Of a DNA stretch of 64,000 nt, positions 10,916-21,969 are shown in pieces (the stretch's first letter is position 1; each line of letters opens with the position of its first letter). The DNA is from Ascarosepion bandense (Eukaryota > Mollusca > Cephalopoda > Sepiida > Sepiidae). The notes below the pieces were generated by a model. It searched no databases and was not told the origin of the DNA. It saw only the letters and a program-made list of their open reading frames with translations. The DNA lies in contig JBBBDQ010001279.1 of the NCBI GenBank assembly GCA_037127315.1, positions 315,001 to 379,000 on the forward strand, read 5' to 3'. The translations under genes were made by a program, and so were the position numbers.

Positions 10916-11124
10916 TGGCTATATAAGAAAAAGAAAAGATTACAACTATTGGGTGATTGCATACATTCGTTTGTTTGTTTGTTTGCTTTTTGTTTGTTTT
11001 TTGTTGTTGTTTTTTATTTCTGATGATCTGTGAATTTTATCGTAGAATAAATCCTTCGTCGAACGATTGTCTGACATTATTCAAATTTTGTTTCAGACCA
11101 GGCACCCCTTTTGAGAAAACAGGC

Positions 11125-11230
11125 TATGGTAAAAGTGACAGAGGAATCGGAAAGCGAATTGGAATGCCGAATGTTGCGTTCCAAATGCTAAACAAGGTAT
11201 AAAAAGACAGGAAAATTTTGTCTACCAAAT
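11125..11230 (+). pseudogene. Second group-2 LINE fragment
   Basis: Repeats the same segment as 10800-10915 (GTGACAGAGGAATCGGAAAG ... CAAATGCTAAACAAGGTAT ... GACAGGAAAATTT) after about 210 bp. It is a decayed local duplication or a second insertion. Confidence 0.55.
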
Positions 11231-11369
11231 AGACAAGAATGAGCATGTTTGACATCTTCCCTTTGTAGCATATTGTATGGCATTATTTCCATTGATGTCC
11301 TTGTTTTCTTTAATAAATGTGTGTTTAGTCTTATTTTTATTTTTTATAACGTTTCACCCCAAGCAAGTT

Positions 11370-12415
11370 TTTTTTTTTTAATCATCTCACCCCAAGCAAG
11401 GCATTCCACTGCCACTATTGCGCATGGGGCTACATAGGGGAAGGTAAAGAGAAGGAGTGGTTAGACATAGGGAATGTCATGAGGAAGGTGACAGATGAGT
11501 AAGGATACCGAGGATGAGGGTTGGGCAGATGGGAAGGGTGTTTGATAGAATGAGAGCAGGTTAGTGTGTTAGGAGGTGTCTATTGACCTTACATTTAAAC
11601 TCCTGGAGATTGTAGCCGTCGGGGAAGCAATCGTTTGGAAGAGAATTCCACAGTCGGGAAGTGCGAGGAAAGAAACTGTTGGAGTAGAAGTTACGGCTGC
11701 ATTTTATCGGTTTCACTGTAAAAGGGTGGGATCTAGTTGCTAATCTAGTATCTCGTTCAAATACGTATTTAGGGGGCACTAGTGATCTAAGTTCATCGGA
11801 GCAGAAGCCGTGAAAGTATTTATAGAAGAGACACAGGGAAGCCACGTCGCGCCGGTGGGAGAGCGACTGCAGGCGGTCTGCCAAGTCAGTATCTATCACA
11901 TTACAGACCCTCCTCTGAACCTTATCGAGAAGCACGAGGAGAACAGCAGAGGCACCCGACCAGATATGGCAGCAGTATTCAATGCACTGGCGGATGGTAG
12001 ATTTATAAATGTGCAGGATAGATTCAGACGGAAAAAACTTCCGGGCCCTACACAGAGAACCGACTTTCATAGCAACGGATTTAGCAATGGATTCGATATA
12101 GTCATTCCATTTGAGGTCCGCTGAAAGTGTGAGACCAAGGAGGCGCAGTGTTTTACTCTCTGGAAGGCAAGCCTGGTCCATTCTAATGGGAGGTAGGTGA
12201 GATTGTCGATGATGGTTAATTGAGAGTAGCTTCGTTTTAGAAGCATTAAAATTTACTAACCATTTCTTACCCCAGTCCAATATGGATTGGAGGTCTTTTT
12301 CAATCTCGGCTGCGAGGTTAGCTTTGACGCCTACACCAGATTTTTGTAGGAGGCGAGAATAAACTGTGGTGTCATCGGCGTACAAACCTATTTGGGCTCT
12401 TATGGAATCAAGGAG
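11370..12415 (-). mobile_element. Group-1 LINE, 5'-truncated copy
   Basis: Minus-strand 3' piece of the same family as 4177-5369. The conserved tail (complement of CCAAGCAAGGCATTCCACTG) and T-run lie at about 11360-11440. The 5' end is just upstream of the YADD motif near 12400. It abuts a second, older group-1 copy starting near 12419, so one inserted into or next to the other. Confidence 0.9.
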
Positions 12416-12571
12416 ATAAAAGCTGGCATTTAAACTTTTGAAGATTGTAACTATCAGGGAAACACAGAGGGGAGTTCCACAAGCGGGAAGTGCGGGAAAA
12501 GAAGCTGAGGGTAGAAATAGAGGGTTGCATTTGTCTGTTTTGACGGTAAAAAGATGGGACATAAATGACAA
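11561..12571 (-). CDS. LINE reverse transcriptase C-terminal part, fused frame
   Basis: 336 codons. From about residue 55 it reads as a reverse transcriptase: LYADDTTVYS (catalytic), LLGLTLSADLKW, then the C-terminal domain with YKSTIRQCIEYCCHIWSG, SLCLFYKYFHGF and SRLWNSLPNDCFP. The first 50 or so residues (including HLFTVKTDKCN) come from the 3' part of the neighbouring older LINE copy read through the junction, so the start is not biological. Domains A and B (catalytic D, GVPQGS) are missing, so it cannot be active. Confidence 0.82.
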   Translation of the reverse strand: MSFMSHLFTVKTDKCNPLFLPSASFPALPACGTPLCVSLIVTIFKSLNASFYLLDSIRAQIGLYADDTTVYSRLLQKSGVGVKANLAAEIEKDLQSILDWGKKWLVNFNASKTKLLSINHHRQSHLPPIRMDQACLPESKTLRLLGLTLSADLKWNDYIESIAKSVAMKVGSLCRARKFFPSESILHIYKSTIRQCIEYCCHIWSGASAVLLVLLDKVQRRVCNVIDTDLADRLQSLSHRRDVASLCLFYKYFHGFCSDELRSLVPPKYVFERDTRLATRSHPFTVKPIKCSRNFYSNSFFPRTSRLWNSLPNDCFPDGYNLQEFKCKVNRHLLTH

Positions 12572-12905
12572 TCTTTTCCAATCTTTTCACACTTACGTAG
12601 CCCCCTGCGCATCAGTGGCGTTTTCGCCTTGCTTGGGGTGATATGATTAAAAAAAAAAAGTAGCCTGTATAAAAAAGCTCGTCAGAGCAGAAGCCGTGAA
12701 AATATTTGTAGAAAAGACAGATTGAAGCTACATCGGACGGTGCGAAAGTGACTGAAGTCGAGCTGCCAAATCTGGATTTATTACGTTGCAGATCCATCTT
12801 TGGATTTTGTCAAGAAACCTGAGATGAATAAAAAAGAACATCTGAGCAGATATGGCAGCAATACTCAATGCACGGACGAATGGTAAATTTATAAATGTGC
12901 AAGAT
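12419..12905 (-). pseudogene. Older group-1 LINE fragment interrupted by a short element
   Basis: Two minus-strand pieces belong together. 12419-12560 encodes FFSRTSRLWNS and FPDSYNLQKFKC, and 12656-12905 encodes FYKYFHGFCSDEL and YKFTIRPCIEYCCHI. Between them lies a plus-strand short element ending in an A-run. The pieces are full of stops. Confidence 0.75.
12560..12655 (+). mobile_element. Truncated short element with LINE tail
   Basis: ATCTTTTCACACTTACGTAG, CCCCCTGCGCATCAGTGGCG and CTTGGGGTGATATGATT followed by A11. This is the 3' part of the short non-autonomous element described at 24308-24486, inserted on the opposite strand into a decayed LINE. Confidence 0.75.
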
Positions 12906-15710
12906 TAATTTTTTTTATAATCATTTTGCCCCCAAGCAAGGCATTTTACTGCTACTGTTGCGCATGGGGTTACATAGCAGGAAAGTTATGAGCAAGAGTG
13001 ACAGGTTATAGGGGGTATCAGGAAGTAGGTAAGAGAAAGATGAGAATACTGATGAGAGCAGAGTAGATGGAGAAAGAAGCATTGAAGAGAGGATGCAAGT
13101 TAGTGAGACAGAAGATGACTATTGACTTTACATTTAAATTCTTGGAGATTATAGCTGTCAGGGAAGCAAATAAACGGAAGGGAATTCTCCATGCGGGAAG
13201 TGCGAGAAAAGAACTTGATGGAGTAGAATTTACGTTTACATTTTGTTTCACGGTAAAAGGGTGGGACCTAGTTGCTAATCTTGTGGCTCGAGAAAATTGT
13301 GACGGGAAAACTTTCTGGCTCGATACAGTGGCCCGACCTTCTTAGCGGTAGCTTTAGCAATTGATCCGATGTAGTTGAGGTCAGTTAAGGGAGTGTGGCC
13401 AAGGAGGCGCAGTGTTTTTTTCTTTCTGGAAGACTAGTGTCATCTATACTGATGGAAGGTAGGAAATATTCTTAATGATGGTTAAAGGAGAGCAGCTCCC
13501 TTTTCGAAGCATTAAAATTTAGGAGCCATTTCTTACCCCAAACCATTACAGATTGGAGGTCTTTTCCAAGAGCAGACGCAATGTTTATTTTATCAGCCTT
13601 GGCAGATTTCTTATTGAGACGGTCGTAAATGGTGGTGTCAACTGTACAGATGCCTAATTGGAAACTGATTACATCAAGATTGATAAAGATCAGGAAAAGC
13701 GTAGGACTTAGAAATGAGCCTTATGGGTCGCCTGCGTTCAAATGAAGTATGCCCGTTTAAAACTACCTTCAGTTAACGATTAAAGAGAAACGATTTGATT
13801 AAATCGAATAATCTTCCAGAAACATATTTACCCGGTAGTTTGCGCTGAAGGCCAGCATGTCAAATCCTGTAAAACGCTTTAGAGATATCCAGGGGTTTAT
13901 CTTCGTTCTAGTATATATATTCAGTGATGGCCGTTAGCACATCACTGGTAGACCTGACGAAGTGGAAGCCGTACTGCTTGTCAGAAAGTAGATTTTAAGA
14001 TGTGAAATGATTAACCATTTCAGCATTGATAATAGCCTCGAACGCCTTTTAATAGGCTGATAGGGCGATAATTAGAGGGGTAAAAGAGTTGTCCAGAGTT
14101 TTTAAAACCAGGAATTACAGAGGAGGGCTTCTAACAAGTAGGAACACAGGAAGCAGCGAGGAAATAATAGTAGAGTTTGGAGATGACAGGATAGAGTGCA
14201 GGAGCACATTTCTTTAGAACAAGGACTGAAATACCATTACCTATGCTTGCCTAATGGGAGTCAAGCTTAGAAATTATCTTAGAGACCGGAAACGGAGTAA
14301 TATATGCATCACTCAGTTGAGCCTCAATTCTAGGAGAGAAGTTGAGTGTGGGTGCTTCAGGTGAGTCAAGTGTGGAGTTGGAAGAGAATTTGCAAGCAAA
14401 GCTCTCAACCTTATCTGCTATGGATGCAAGGAACTCAAATTGACTGAATAGAGGCGAAATTTAGGGTTTGCTGTTGTTTAGTACACGTTTGCAGAGCCGC
14501 CAGTAGTCATTCTATCGGCAAAAAACAACTTAGTATTATTTAAGAGCCGCTTGCATTCATTACGAGCAAAGACAAAAAGGCGCCTATTGTAATCAGAAGC
14601 GTCGCTACGGTAAAGCCGGAAGAAGTGATTCCTATGGGCGATGGCGACCGAGCAAGCAGGAGAGAACCAAGGAGATGAATGAGGTTTAAGTCGGAATTTC
14701 CTGGCTTGGATGAAATCATCGATGCCGGTTTTCACCCAGGAGACCTCAGATGGTCAGTCTTCAACAGGGAAATTAAAAACTTTATTCCAAGGGACAATAC
14801 AAAGGAAATCGCGGAACGAGTCTCAGTTTGCTCTTTGGTAGCAGTAAGATATTCTGATGGTAAGAGGTTCCTACAGGAAGAGGGAGTGAAGAGAGATATT
14901 AACAGAAAACACGGCATGATCAAATTTACCAAGAGGGCAGAGCTGTATGACATGACAAGAGTCAGGGATAGAAGTAAAGCAGAGACCTAGCAGGAAAGCA
15001 TGTCTTTCAGTGTTACTAGGGAAATGTGTGGGGGAAATCCACCACTTGCATGAGAGAATGAGTGATTGAGAAGTTCAGAGTATGGACATCAACAACATCA
15101 ATGACAGAATATTTCAGCCTCTTGGCATAGTGGGCATTGAAATCACCGAAAACAAATATGTTAGCGAAAGGGGTAAAAGAAAATGGCCTTTTCTCCGTGC
15201 TAGATAGTATTTCAAATAATATAATTTGAAATACTATCTAGCACGGAGTGTCAGAAAAGGAAGGGGAGCGGTAGAGAAATAAGACATAGCTGACTGAGTT
15301 TCATACAGAGAAAAAGACACATGTAAGAATGGTCTGGAGATTCAAGAGAGAGTTCCCTAGCCAGTGAGATATGTTCGCGAACATAAACTCCCAGACCATG
15401 CATGTTGACATTGGAGTCCTTCCTAAAGATGGGAAGGTATCCGGAAATCTAGAAATCAGGGGATTGTAGGGTTAAGGTAGGTTTCAAAGAGAGCTACAAT
15501 GTCTGGAAACCTTTCATGGTTAAACGATTCGACACTGCAGAAGTTGTTACACCTACCGCGGATGTTGGCGAAAGAAATGTTGAATAGCTTAGGTGTTTTT
15601 TGCTTAGCTGCTTTAATTTTACATCTTTGATTATGAATTGTCATGTTTTGGTTTATTTTCGTAAGGAAAGGCCTGGAGTAGTATTGGCAGACGGTCATTA
15701 AATGCAATAT
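12905..15710 (-). mobile_element. Long decayed group-1 LINE including endonuclease start
   Basis: Runs on the minus strand from an endonuclease-like start to a 3' tail near 12930-12990. The endonuclease segment (about 15707-15456) reads LFNISFANIRGRCNNF and FPDIVALFETYLNP. These match the first conserved blocks of the AP-endonuclease domain of non-LTR elements (N in xxANIRG, E in ALFET). The linker 14735-14478 encodes HRNHFFRLYRSDAS, equivalent to the same region at the right window edge. RT and C-terminal motifs downstream are degraded by frameshifts. This is the longest LINE in the window but it is dead. Confidence 0.8.
15193..15248. repeat. Perfect 25-bp palindrome inside LINE
   Basis: CTCCGTGCTAGATAGTATTT... 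at 15193-15217 is exactly inverted at 15224-15248 with a 6-bp AATATA loop. It lies in the endonuclease region of the decayed LINE. Confidence 0.9.
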
Positions 15711-16009
15711 GTGTAGGAAAAGAACTAGCGCAAACTGCAGTATAGAAGGGCTTCAGTGTTGTTCACAGGAAGCGTTCGCAGGACATCCTTCCACGCGCAA
15801 CATGGCACTGCTAAAAGAAATTAACTATATAATGCGACTGTTAATCAGAACAGACTCTCTAGACGCTACGCAAGATTTCTGGCTTCCAATGAACAGTCAG
15901 AAACAGCAACCAGAAAACAGCCACTGCGCTACCCTCGGTATAAAGAGACGTTGCCACACACCACAAAAATACTCGCGAAAGCACCACTGTTAAGGCCTGA
16001 GGAGATTAA

Positions 16010-16125
16010 AATAACCGAGAACCCTTCTTAAACAGGAAAAAGAGATTAAACTTTACTCCTGTTCAAGAGAAGGGAGAGAGAGAAGTATGAACCAGGCAAT
16101 AGGAGAGCCAATCTACTCCTATTAT
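16010..16125 (-). mobile_element. Diverged copy of the short LINE-tailed element (head part)
   Basis: The minus strand carries AGGAGTAGATTGGCT, a CCTGGTTCATACTTC-like block and CTGTTTAAGAAGGG, in the same order as the head of the short element at 55985-56222. It is diverged and lacks the LINE tail. Confidence 0.45.
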
Positions 16126-16564
16126 TTTAATTTGGTAAGGGTTGGGAGATATATTAATGACCAGTAAAATAAATTGTAAGAAATAAACGAAAGTTCAATA
16201 AAAGGCTTGCCAGAATCTAGAAGATCGAATATATATAGATATACACGACAAAGGAAAAATTAAAATAATTCATGCAATATATTTCAGCGAAAACTAGGAA
16301 GAGCTTTCCAAAAAATAAGTTCTTCATATCATAAAGTCAGTGGTTCAATAGAAAAGCTTACCAGATCGCAGAGAGTCCAGATTCAAATTAGAATATTTAT
16401 CAGAGTAAAAGTGAAGTTGGAATTTCCAAAAAAAATCAAGTAACAAATTTTAAACATTTCACTTTTCCAGTTAGTCAAATCAACGACAAGAAGCTAGAAT
16501 GAACAAGAGAAGCTTACAAACAATATATTAAACCGAGAAAAAGAGACAGAGAGAGAAGGTCACG

Positions 16565-16640
16565 TTGATGCACCGGTTTCGTAAGATCACCAGAGATAAG
16601 CAACGTCCAGTACCTAGACGGGTGACCGCTTGAATTTGTT
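16565..16640 (+). ncRNA. 5S rRNA-derived fragment
   Basis: AAGATCACCAGAGATAAGCA followed by CAGTACCTAGACGGGTGACC matches the internal promoter region (box A to box C) of 5S rRNA. It is a fragment of the 5S-derived repeat family seen at 36342, 51762 and 56424, and not a functional 5S gene. Confidence 0.65.
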
Positions 16641-16719
16641 TTTGTTTTACGGAATATCAACCTCAATGAGTTATTTAAAGGTGATGAGAATTGTTTTTAC
16701 AATAGATTCGTATGAATAG

Positions 16720-17740
16720 AATTTTTTTTTTAATCATTTCACCCCGAGCAAGGCGGAAACGCCACTGATGTGCAGGGGGTTACATAAATGTAACAAGATT
16801 AATTAGAAAAGAGTGAGGAGTACAAACTAGTTAGAAAGGAACAACAGAAAGCTGAGAAAGCAGGTGCGATGACAGATACATAGGTGGAGAGAAAAGGAAG
16901 GTTATACAGGGGAGGGGAGAGAGCTAGAGTCCAGTGGTTAGTAGATGAGTATTGACTTTGCATTTAAATTTCTGGAGGTTGTAGCCGTCAGGAAAGCAAG
17001 AATACGGGAGCGAGTTCCACAGGCGGGAAGTGCGAGATAGGAAGCTGCAGGAGTAGAATTGTCGTCTGCATTTGGCTAACCTGACTGTGAATGGGTGGGA
17101 CCCAGTTGCCAGTCTGGTTGCACGAGTAAACACCTGTTGAGGAGGCATCAGTGACTTAAGCTAATCCGAGCAGAAGCCATGAAAGTATTTATAGAAGAGA
17201 CAAAGGGAGGCCACATTTCGACGATGGGAAAGTGGCTGCAGTCGAGTCGCCAGATCAGTACCTATCACATTACAGACTCTCCTTTGGAGCTTGTCAAGAA
17301 CACTGAGGAGAAAGGCAGGGGCACCTGACCATAAATGGCAGCAGTACTCCATGCACGGACGGATGGTTGACTTGTATATATGCAGGATGGATTCAGGTGG
17401 AAAAAACATCCTCGATCGACATAGTGACCCAATCTTCTTAGCAGTAGATTTTGCTATGGATTCAATATAGTGGTTCCATTTGAGGTCTGAGGAGAGGGTA
17501 AGTCCGAGGAGGCGTAGTGTATTACTCTCAGGGAGAATCACTTGGTCCATGCTTATGGGAGGCAGAAGAGGTTGCCTATAATGGTTGACAGACAACAGCT
17601 TGGTCTTAGATGAATTGAAGTTGACAAGCCACTTCTCGACCCAGTTCACCACAGAGTGTAGATCCCGCTCAAGGTCAGCAGCGAGATTATGTCTGTCCGC
17701 CACGACAGGTTTCTTACTGGAGCGGGAGTATTTTGAAAGT
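16720..17740 (-). mobile_element. Group-1 LINE subfamily B, 5'-truncated copy
   Basis: Minus-strand 3' piece with tail and T-run near 16725-16790, and a 5' end within YSRSSKKPV just after the YADD motif. It is a close relative of the plus-strand copy at 27880-29015, with wording distinct from the other group-1 copies (QPLLPPISMDQ, FPPESILHIYKS, VFTRATRLATG). Confidence 0.88.
17161..17703 (-). CDS. LINE RT C-terminal fragment (subfamily B)
   Basis: 180 open codons: LLGLTLSSDLKW, YKSTIRPCMEYCCHLWSGAP and SLCLFYKYFHGFCSD, ending at a stop created after SD. The continuation in the same frame (PPQQVFTRATRLA to the KVNTHLL end) is at 16924-17148. Only one stop therefore separates the two open parts, and the original protein ended near 16930. 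All RT catalytic motifs are missing. Confidence 0.75.
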   Translation of the reverse strand: MADRHNLAADLERDLHSVVNWVEKWLVNFNSSKTKLLSVNHYRQPLLPPISMDQVILPESNTLRLLGLTLSSDLKWNHYIESIAKSTAKKIGSLCRSRMFFPPESILHIYKSTIRPCMEYCCHLWSGAPAFLLSVLDKLQRRVCNVIGTDLATRLQPLSHRRNVASLCLFYKYFHGFCSD

Positions 17741-17799
17741 AATTTGTTCGTAGATCAGGTTTCTTTGACGTAAAGTTGGTTTTGTTGAGAGTCAGATTT

Positions 17800-19045
17800 A
17801 TTGCTAGATTTTTTTTTTCATCAAAAATATATTGCTGGTAATAGTTTTCCTTCGAAAATGTATTTCTGGTAATATTGTTGATAATAAAATATATTGATGG
17901 TAACACTTTTTTAAAAAATATATTATTGATAATATTCTTTCTTCAAAAATATGTATTGCTGGTAATATTTTTTCCTTCAAAAATATATTGTTGGTAATAC
18001 TTTTTCGTCAAACATATATGGCTGGTAATATATTTTTCTTCAAAAATATGATACTGGTAATATTGCTTTCTTCAAAAATGTATTGATGGCAATATTTTTT
18101 CTTCAAAAATATATTGCTAGTCATATTTTTTCGTCAAAAATATATTGCTGGTAATAGTTGTCCATCGAAAATCTATTTCTGGTAATATTGTTGATAATAA
18201 CATATATTGATGGTAACACTTTTTTTAAAAAATATATTATTGATAATATTCTTTCTTCAAAAATATGTATTGCTGGTAATATTTTTTCCTTCAAAAATAT
18301 ATTGTTGGTAATACTTTTTCGTCAAACATATATTGCTGGTAATATATTTTTCTTCAAAAATATGATATTGGTAATATTGCTTTCTTCAAAAATGTATTGA
18401 TGGCAATATTTTTTCTTCAAAAATATATTGCTAGTCATATTTTTTCGTCAAAAATATATTGCTGGTAATAGTTTTCCTTCGAAAATGTATTTCTGGTAAT
18501 ATTGCTGATAATAAAATATATTGATGGTAACACTTTTCTTTTCAAAAATATATTATTGAAAATATTCTTTCTTCAAAAATATATATTGCTGGTAACATTT
18601 TATCTTCAAACATATATTGCTGGTAATATTTTTCCTTCAAAAATATATTGCTGGTAATATTTTGTATCAAAAATATATTGCTGGTAATATTCTTTTCTTC
18701 AGAAATATATGGCTGGTAATATTTTGTATCAAAAATATATTGCTGGTAATATTCTTTTTCTTCAGAAATATATGGCTGGTAATATTTTGTATCAAAAATA
18801 TATTGCTGGTAATATTCTTTTCTTCAGAAATATATGGCTGGTAATATTTTGTATCAAACATATATTGCTGGTAATATTTTTCCTTCAAAAATATATGGCT
18901 GGTAATATTTTGTATCAAAAATATATTGCTGGTAATATTCTTTTCTTCAGAAATATATGGCTGGTAATATTTTTTCTTAAAAAATGTATTGCTGGAAATA
19001 TTTATCTTCACAGATGTATTTCTGGGAATATTCTTCATGTAGTTT
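17800..19045 (+). repeat. AT-rich tandem array with higher-order structure
   Basis: About 33-bp units on the theme ATATTGCTGGTAATATTTTTTC. The marker ATTTCTGGTAATATT occurs at 17862, 18175 and 18489, so groups of about nine units form a higher-order repeat of 313-314 bp. From about 18640 a dimer of about 65 bp alternates TTGCTGG/GGCTGG and TTGTATC/TTCTTCAG. Predicted proteins here are repeat translations. Confidence 0.92.
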
Positions 19046-19109
19046 AGCGTCATATTCAGGATACCTGGGTATGACAGTGAGGAATGCAGCCGGCGTATTC
19101 TGAAGTCAC

Positions 19110-19312
19110 ATCCGACAGGGTCCGATCGCTTAGGAATACCAAGTGCTACATGCTTGGATATGTGAATGATGTAACAAGTAGTTGTTCATCAGAAAGCCGT
19201 GTTTCAATTCCCGTTGGGTTCGCTATATCCACCTAGACGGAAATTCCGTTAAAAGTATAAATCCAACTCTTCTTCCACCTGCTATGGGTTAAATAGCAAT
19301 ACTTGTATCACT
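19110..19312 (+). mobile_element. 5S-tRNA chimeric SINE, 5'-truncated
   Basis: AGGAATACCAAGTGCTACAT matches the 3' end of 5S rRNA. It is followed by GGATATGTGAATGATGTAAC and a B-box-like GTTTCAATTCCC, then the central block ending CTGCTATGGGTTAAAT. Same order as 36342-36612. Confidence 0.65.
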
Positions 19313-19389
19313 AGACAATTATTATTTCCAAAAGAAAAATTTTTACAATCTAAACATTTGGCTGTCTTTAAATTTAAATTTATCTCATT

Positions 19390-19650
19390 TTAATATCAGT
19401 TTCTTTATTCTATCTGATGTAAAAAAAAAAAATATAAAAAATAAAACAAAACAATAAGAAAAACTTGTTTTATAGGATTGGACACCTTACTTACTAATCA
19501 ACACTGGTAATTTTGAAGAGAAATAAATTTGCTTCTATTTTAATATCAGTTTCGCTATTCTATCTGGTTTAAAACTTGTTTATAGGATTGGTCAACCCTC
19601 GCAATTTCAAAGAAAAATAAGTTTACTTCATTTTCATACCAGTTCCATTG
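19390..19650 (+). repeat. AT-rich tandem repeat, about 108-bp units (left block)
   Basis: Two units containing ACTTGTTTTATAGGATTGG, AAATAAATTTGCTTC and ATATCAGTTTC. The same units return at 20930-21290. Confidence 0.7.
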
Positions 19651-20690
19651 TGTAGGTACCTCCTTCGCTAAAATAAAAATCCATAATGAAAAAAAAATGC
19701 CCTACAGTTAATAAAAACGAAGTTTTATCGTCAAAATCTTTGTTATTATCAAGAGGAAAGACTAAAAGAATTATTAAACTCTTTTTGTTTTATTCTTTTT
19801 AGAACGTTCGAAATTTTGATTAAAATCTTGTTATCTTTTTTGCGTCAGTTTTCAAAGATTTGTATAAGAAATATTAGAGTCTTTTTACGGTGAAAAATAC
19901 ATTGATTTGGAAATTATTGTAAAAATCCAATAATTGCAAAATTTTAATGAAACTTTTAGGACATATTTACAAACTATTTTCTTTTTTTTTTTCTCAAAAT
20001 AATCTTTCTAATGTTGTTTTTACAGCTGTGAGAATCCACAACATTCATTCAATTTTATTAAATTTCGAGAAATTAGATTTTGTCCCACTTAATGTTTATA
20101 TTAATTAAAAGCAAAACGCCTTCGATAATTTAAATCAACATTTTTTTTTCCTAAAACTGGATCGCCGGTTACGCAAAATCTGCTTTAAATCGTAAAATAA
20201 AAAATGTAATTAATTTTGAGTATAATAATTTATGAAGTTATAAATCTTAAAATTCTGTCTAAATTCGTCCTGGTTAGATGATATGTTATTAAATAAAACT
20301 TTGTATTTAATCATAATAAATAGAAAAATTTAGCGACCCTCAATGTTTTAAAAAGAAATATGAGTTCATTTTGTATGTGTAAATACGCGTTGAATTTTTG
20401 TAAATACGATCGTCCATACACGACATTATCAAAAAATAAGAGCGATAACTATAGTAAATTTAAAGCCAAAAGACTTAAAATGCAATAAAACATTAGATTA
20501 CGGAGAATATTTTACGAAATTTTGAAGATTACTGGTTTGTTAAAAATTATATTGAAAAATGTAGTCAAAATAAGTAATATTTGTTTCGAATCAGATTAAT
20601 TTAATTTTAAATCTGCTAATATTCCTCAAATAAAGTCTCAGAAAAACATATTCTATTTTTGAAAGATTTTTTTTTATAAAGAGAACTACA
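19650..20690. other. AT-rich stretch, nothing recognised
   Basis: No open frame of note, no microsatellite longer than short A/T runs, and no recognisable element. Some fragments may be decayed parts of the tandem repeat on either side. Confidence 0.5.
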
Positions 20691-20920
20691 TTGTGACGAC
20701 TGATGGCCAAAAATGGCGCTAAGAAAGGCGATTTTTGCTATTTCAAACCGAAAACTTCTTCCAGTCAATTTATGTTAGTTTTGCAATGCAGCAAGGTATT
20801 TTGCTCAATGGAAATATTAAATTTTAAATATTAACTAGAAATGAAAATGAAAATAAAAGCTTGAAGAATGAATTTTTATTTTAAAAATTAATTTTAAACC
20901 TTATATATTGCGCGTTTCCG
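20690..20920 (+). repeat. AT-rich dispersed repeat, copy 2
   Basis: GATGGCCAAAAATGG, AAGGTATTTTGCTCAATGGA, AAAAGCTTGAAGAATG and TTTTATTTTAAAAATT occur in the same order as at 33440-33710. Confidence 0.6.
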
Positions 20921-20929
20921 TGTTGGTAC

Positions 20930-21290
20930 TTGCGTCAGTCTATCTTACTTATCTGTCTAAAACTTACTTATCAATCAACCTTCGCCATTTTGAAAAATAA
21001 ATTCACCAAATTTTGATACCAGTTTCATTATTCTATCTTGTCTAAATCTTGTTTTATAGGAATGGGGATCTTCCTTATAAATTAACCCTCGTTATTTTGA
21101 AGAGAAATAAATTTACTTCATTTTGCTACCAGTCATTATTCTATCTTGTTTAAAACTTGTTTTATAGAATTAGCCACCTTGCTTATCAATCGCCCATCGT
21201 CATTTTGAAGAGACACAAATTTACTTAATTTTGGTACCAGTTTCATCATTCTATTTTATATAAACTTGTTTTATAGGATTACTTTTGAAC
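20930..21290 (+). repeat. AT-rich tandem repeat, about 108-bp units (right block)
   Basis: Three to four units of the repeat at 19390-19650 (ACCAGTTTCATTATTCTATC, CTTGTTTTATAGGA, GAAGAGAAATAAATTTAC). Confidence 0.75.
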
Positions 21291-21965
21291 ATACGCTCGT
21301 AACAAAAGAATTTACTATACGTATTATAAAAGAAAGGTTGAATGAAAGAATTACTTTTATACGCAGTTTTTTGTCATTGTTAATAATGACAAAATTCTTG
21401 ATGAGAATATACTTGATGAGTAAAAGTAATTTTAGTTACATTTTAACTGGCATTAGTTATTCTCTGTCTAAAAATATTCAGTTAATTTCTGAACACTCCA
21501 GTGCATTCAAAATATGATATGCAGAAAAAAAGTCGCTTGACACAGACGACAAACCCAACTATTAGATGAAGTGATGAATGTCAACGACACCAGTGAAGGC
21601 AATAGAATACAGAAAGATGGAGGCGGTCACACTTCCTCACCATTTTCTGCCTTCCGTTTCTCAGTCACATCAAACTTATTCGTGTCTCATCTGGAAGCGC
21701 CATCTTGCATTTGACTGGCTCGACCAAACGCTGTTTATCCTTTCTTCCTCTCTCCTCCACTTGCTGTTTTATGTTAGTTTATTTAAGGAGCCTGGCCCCT
21801 TTCTTTGACGTTCTCCCATTTTTTATGCTGGCTTTACTGTACGACTTTCGACTCTCGGTGGTTTCTTTAATTCTCTCCTCTCGCCACTTATGCCATATTT
21901 TAAAAGAAAACCACGCAGAGGGACAATCTGTCTGGTATGGGTTATACGGTTTTTAGTCTTATTCG
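21290..21965. other. No recognised element
   Basis: Short open frames (such as 21266-21517 and 21578-21808) have no recognisable domain and no supporting codon pattern. I do not call a gene. Confidence 0.45.
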
Positions 21966-21969
21966 TTTG

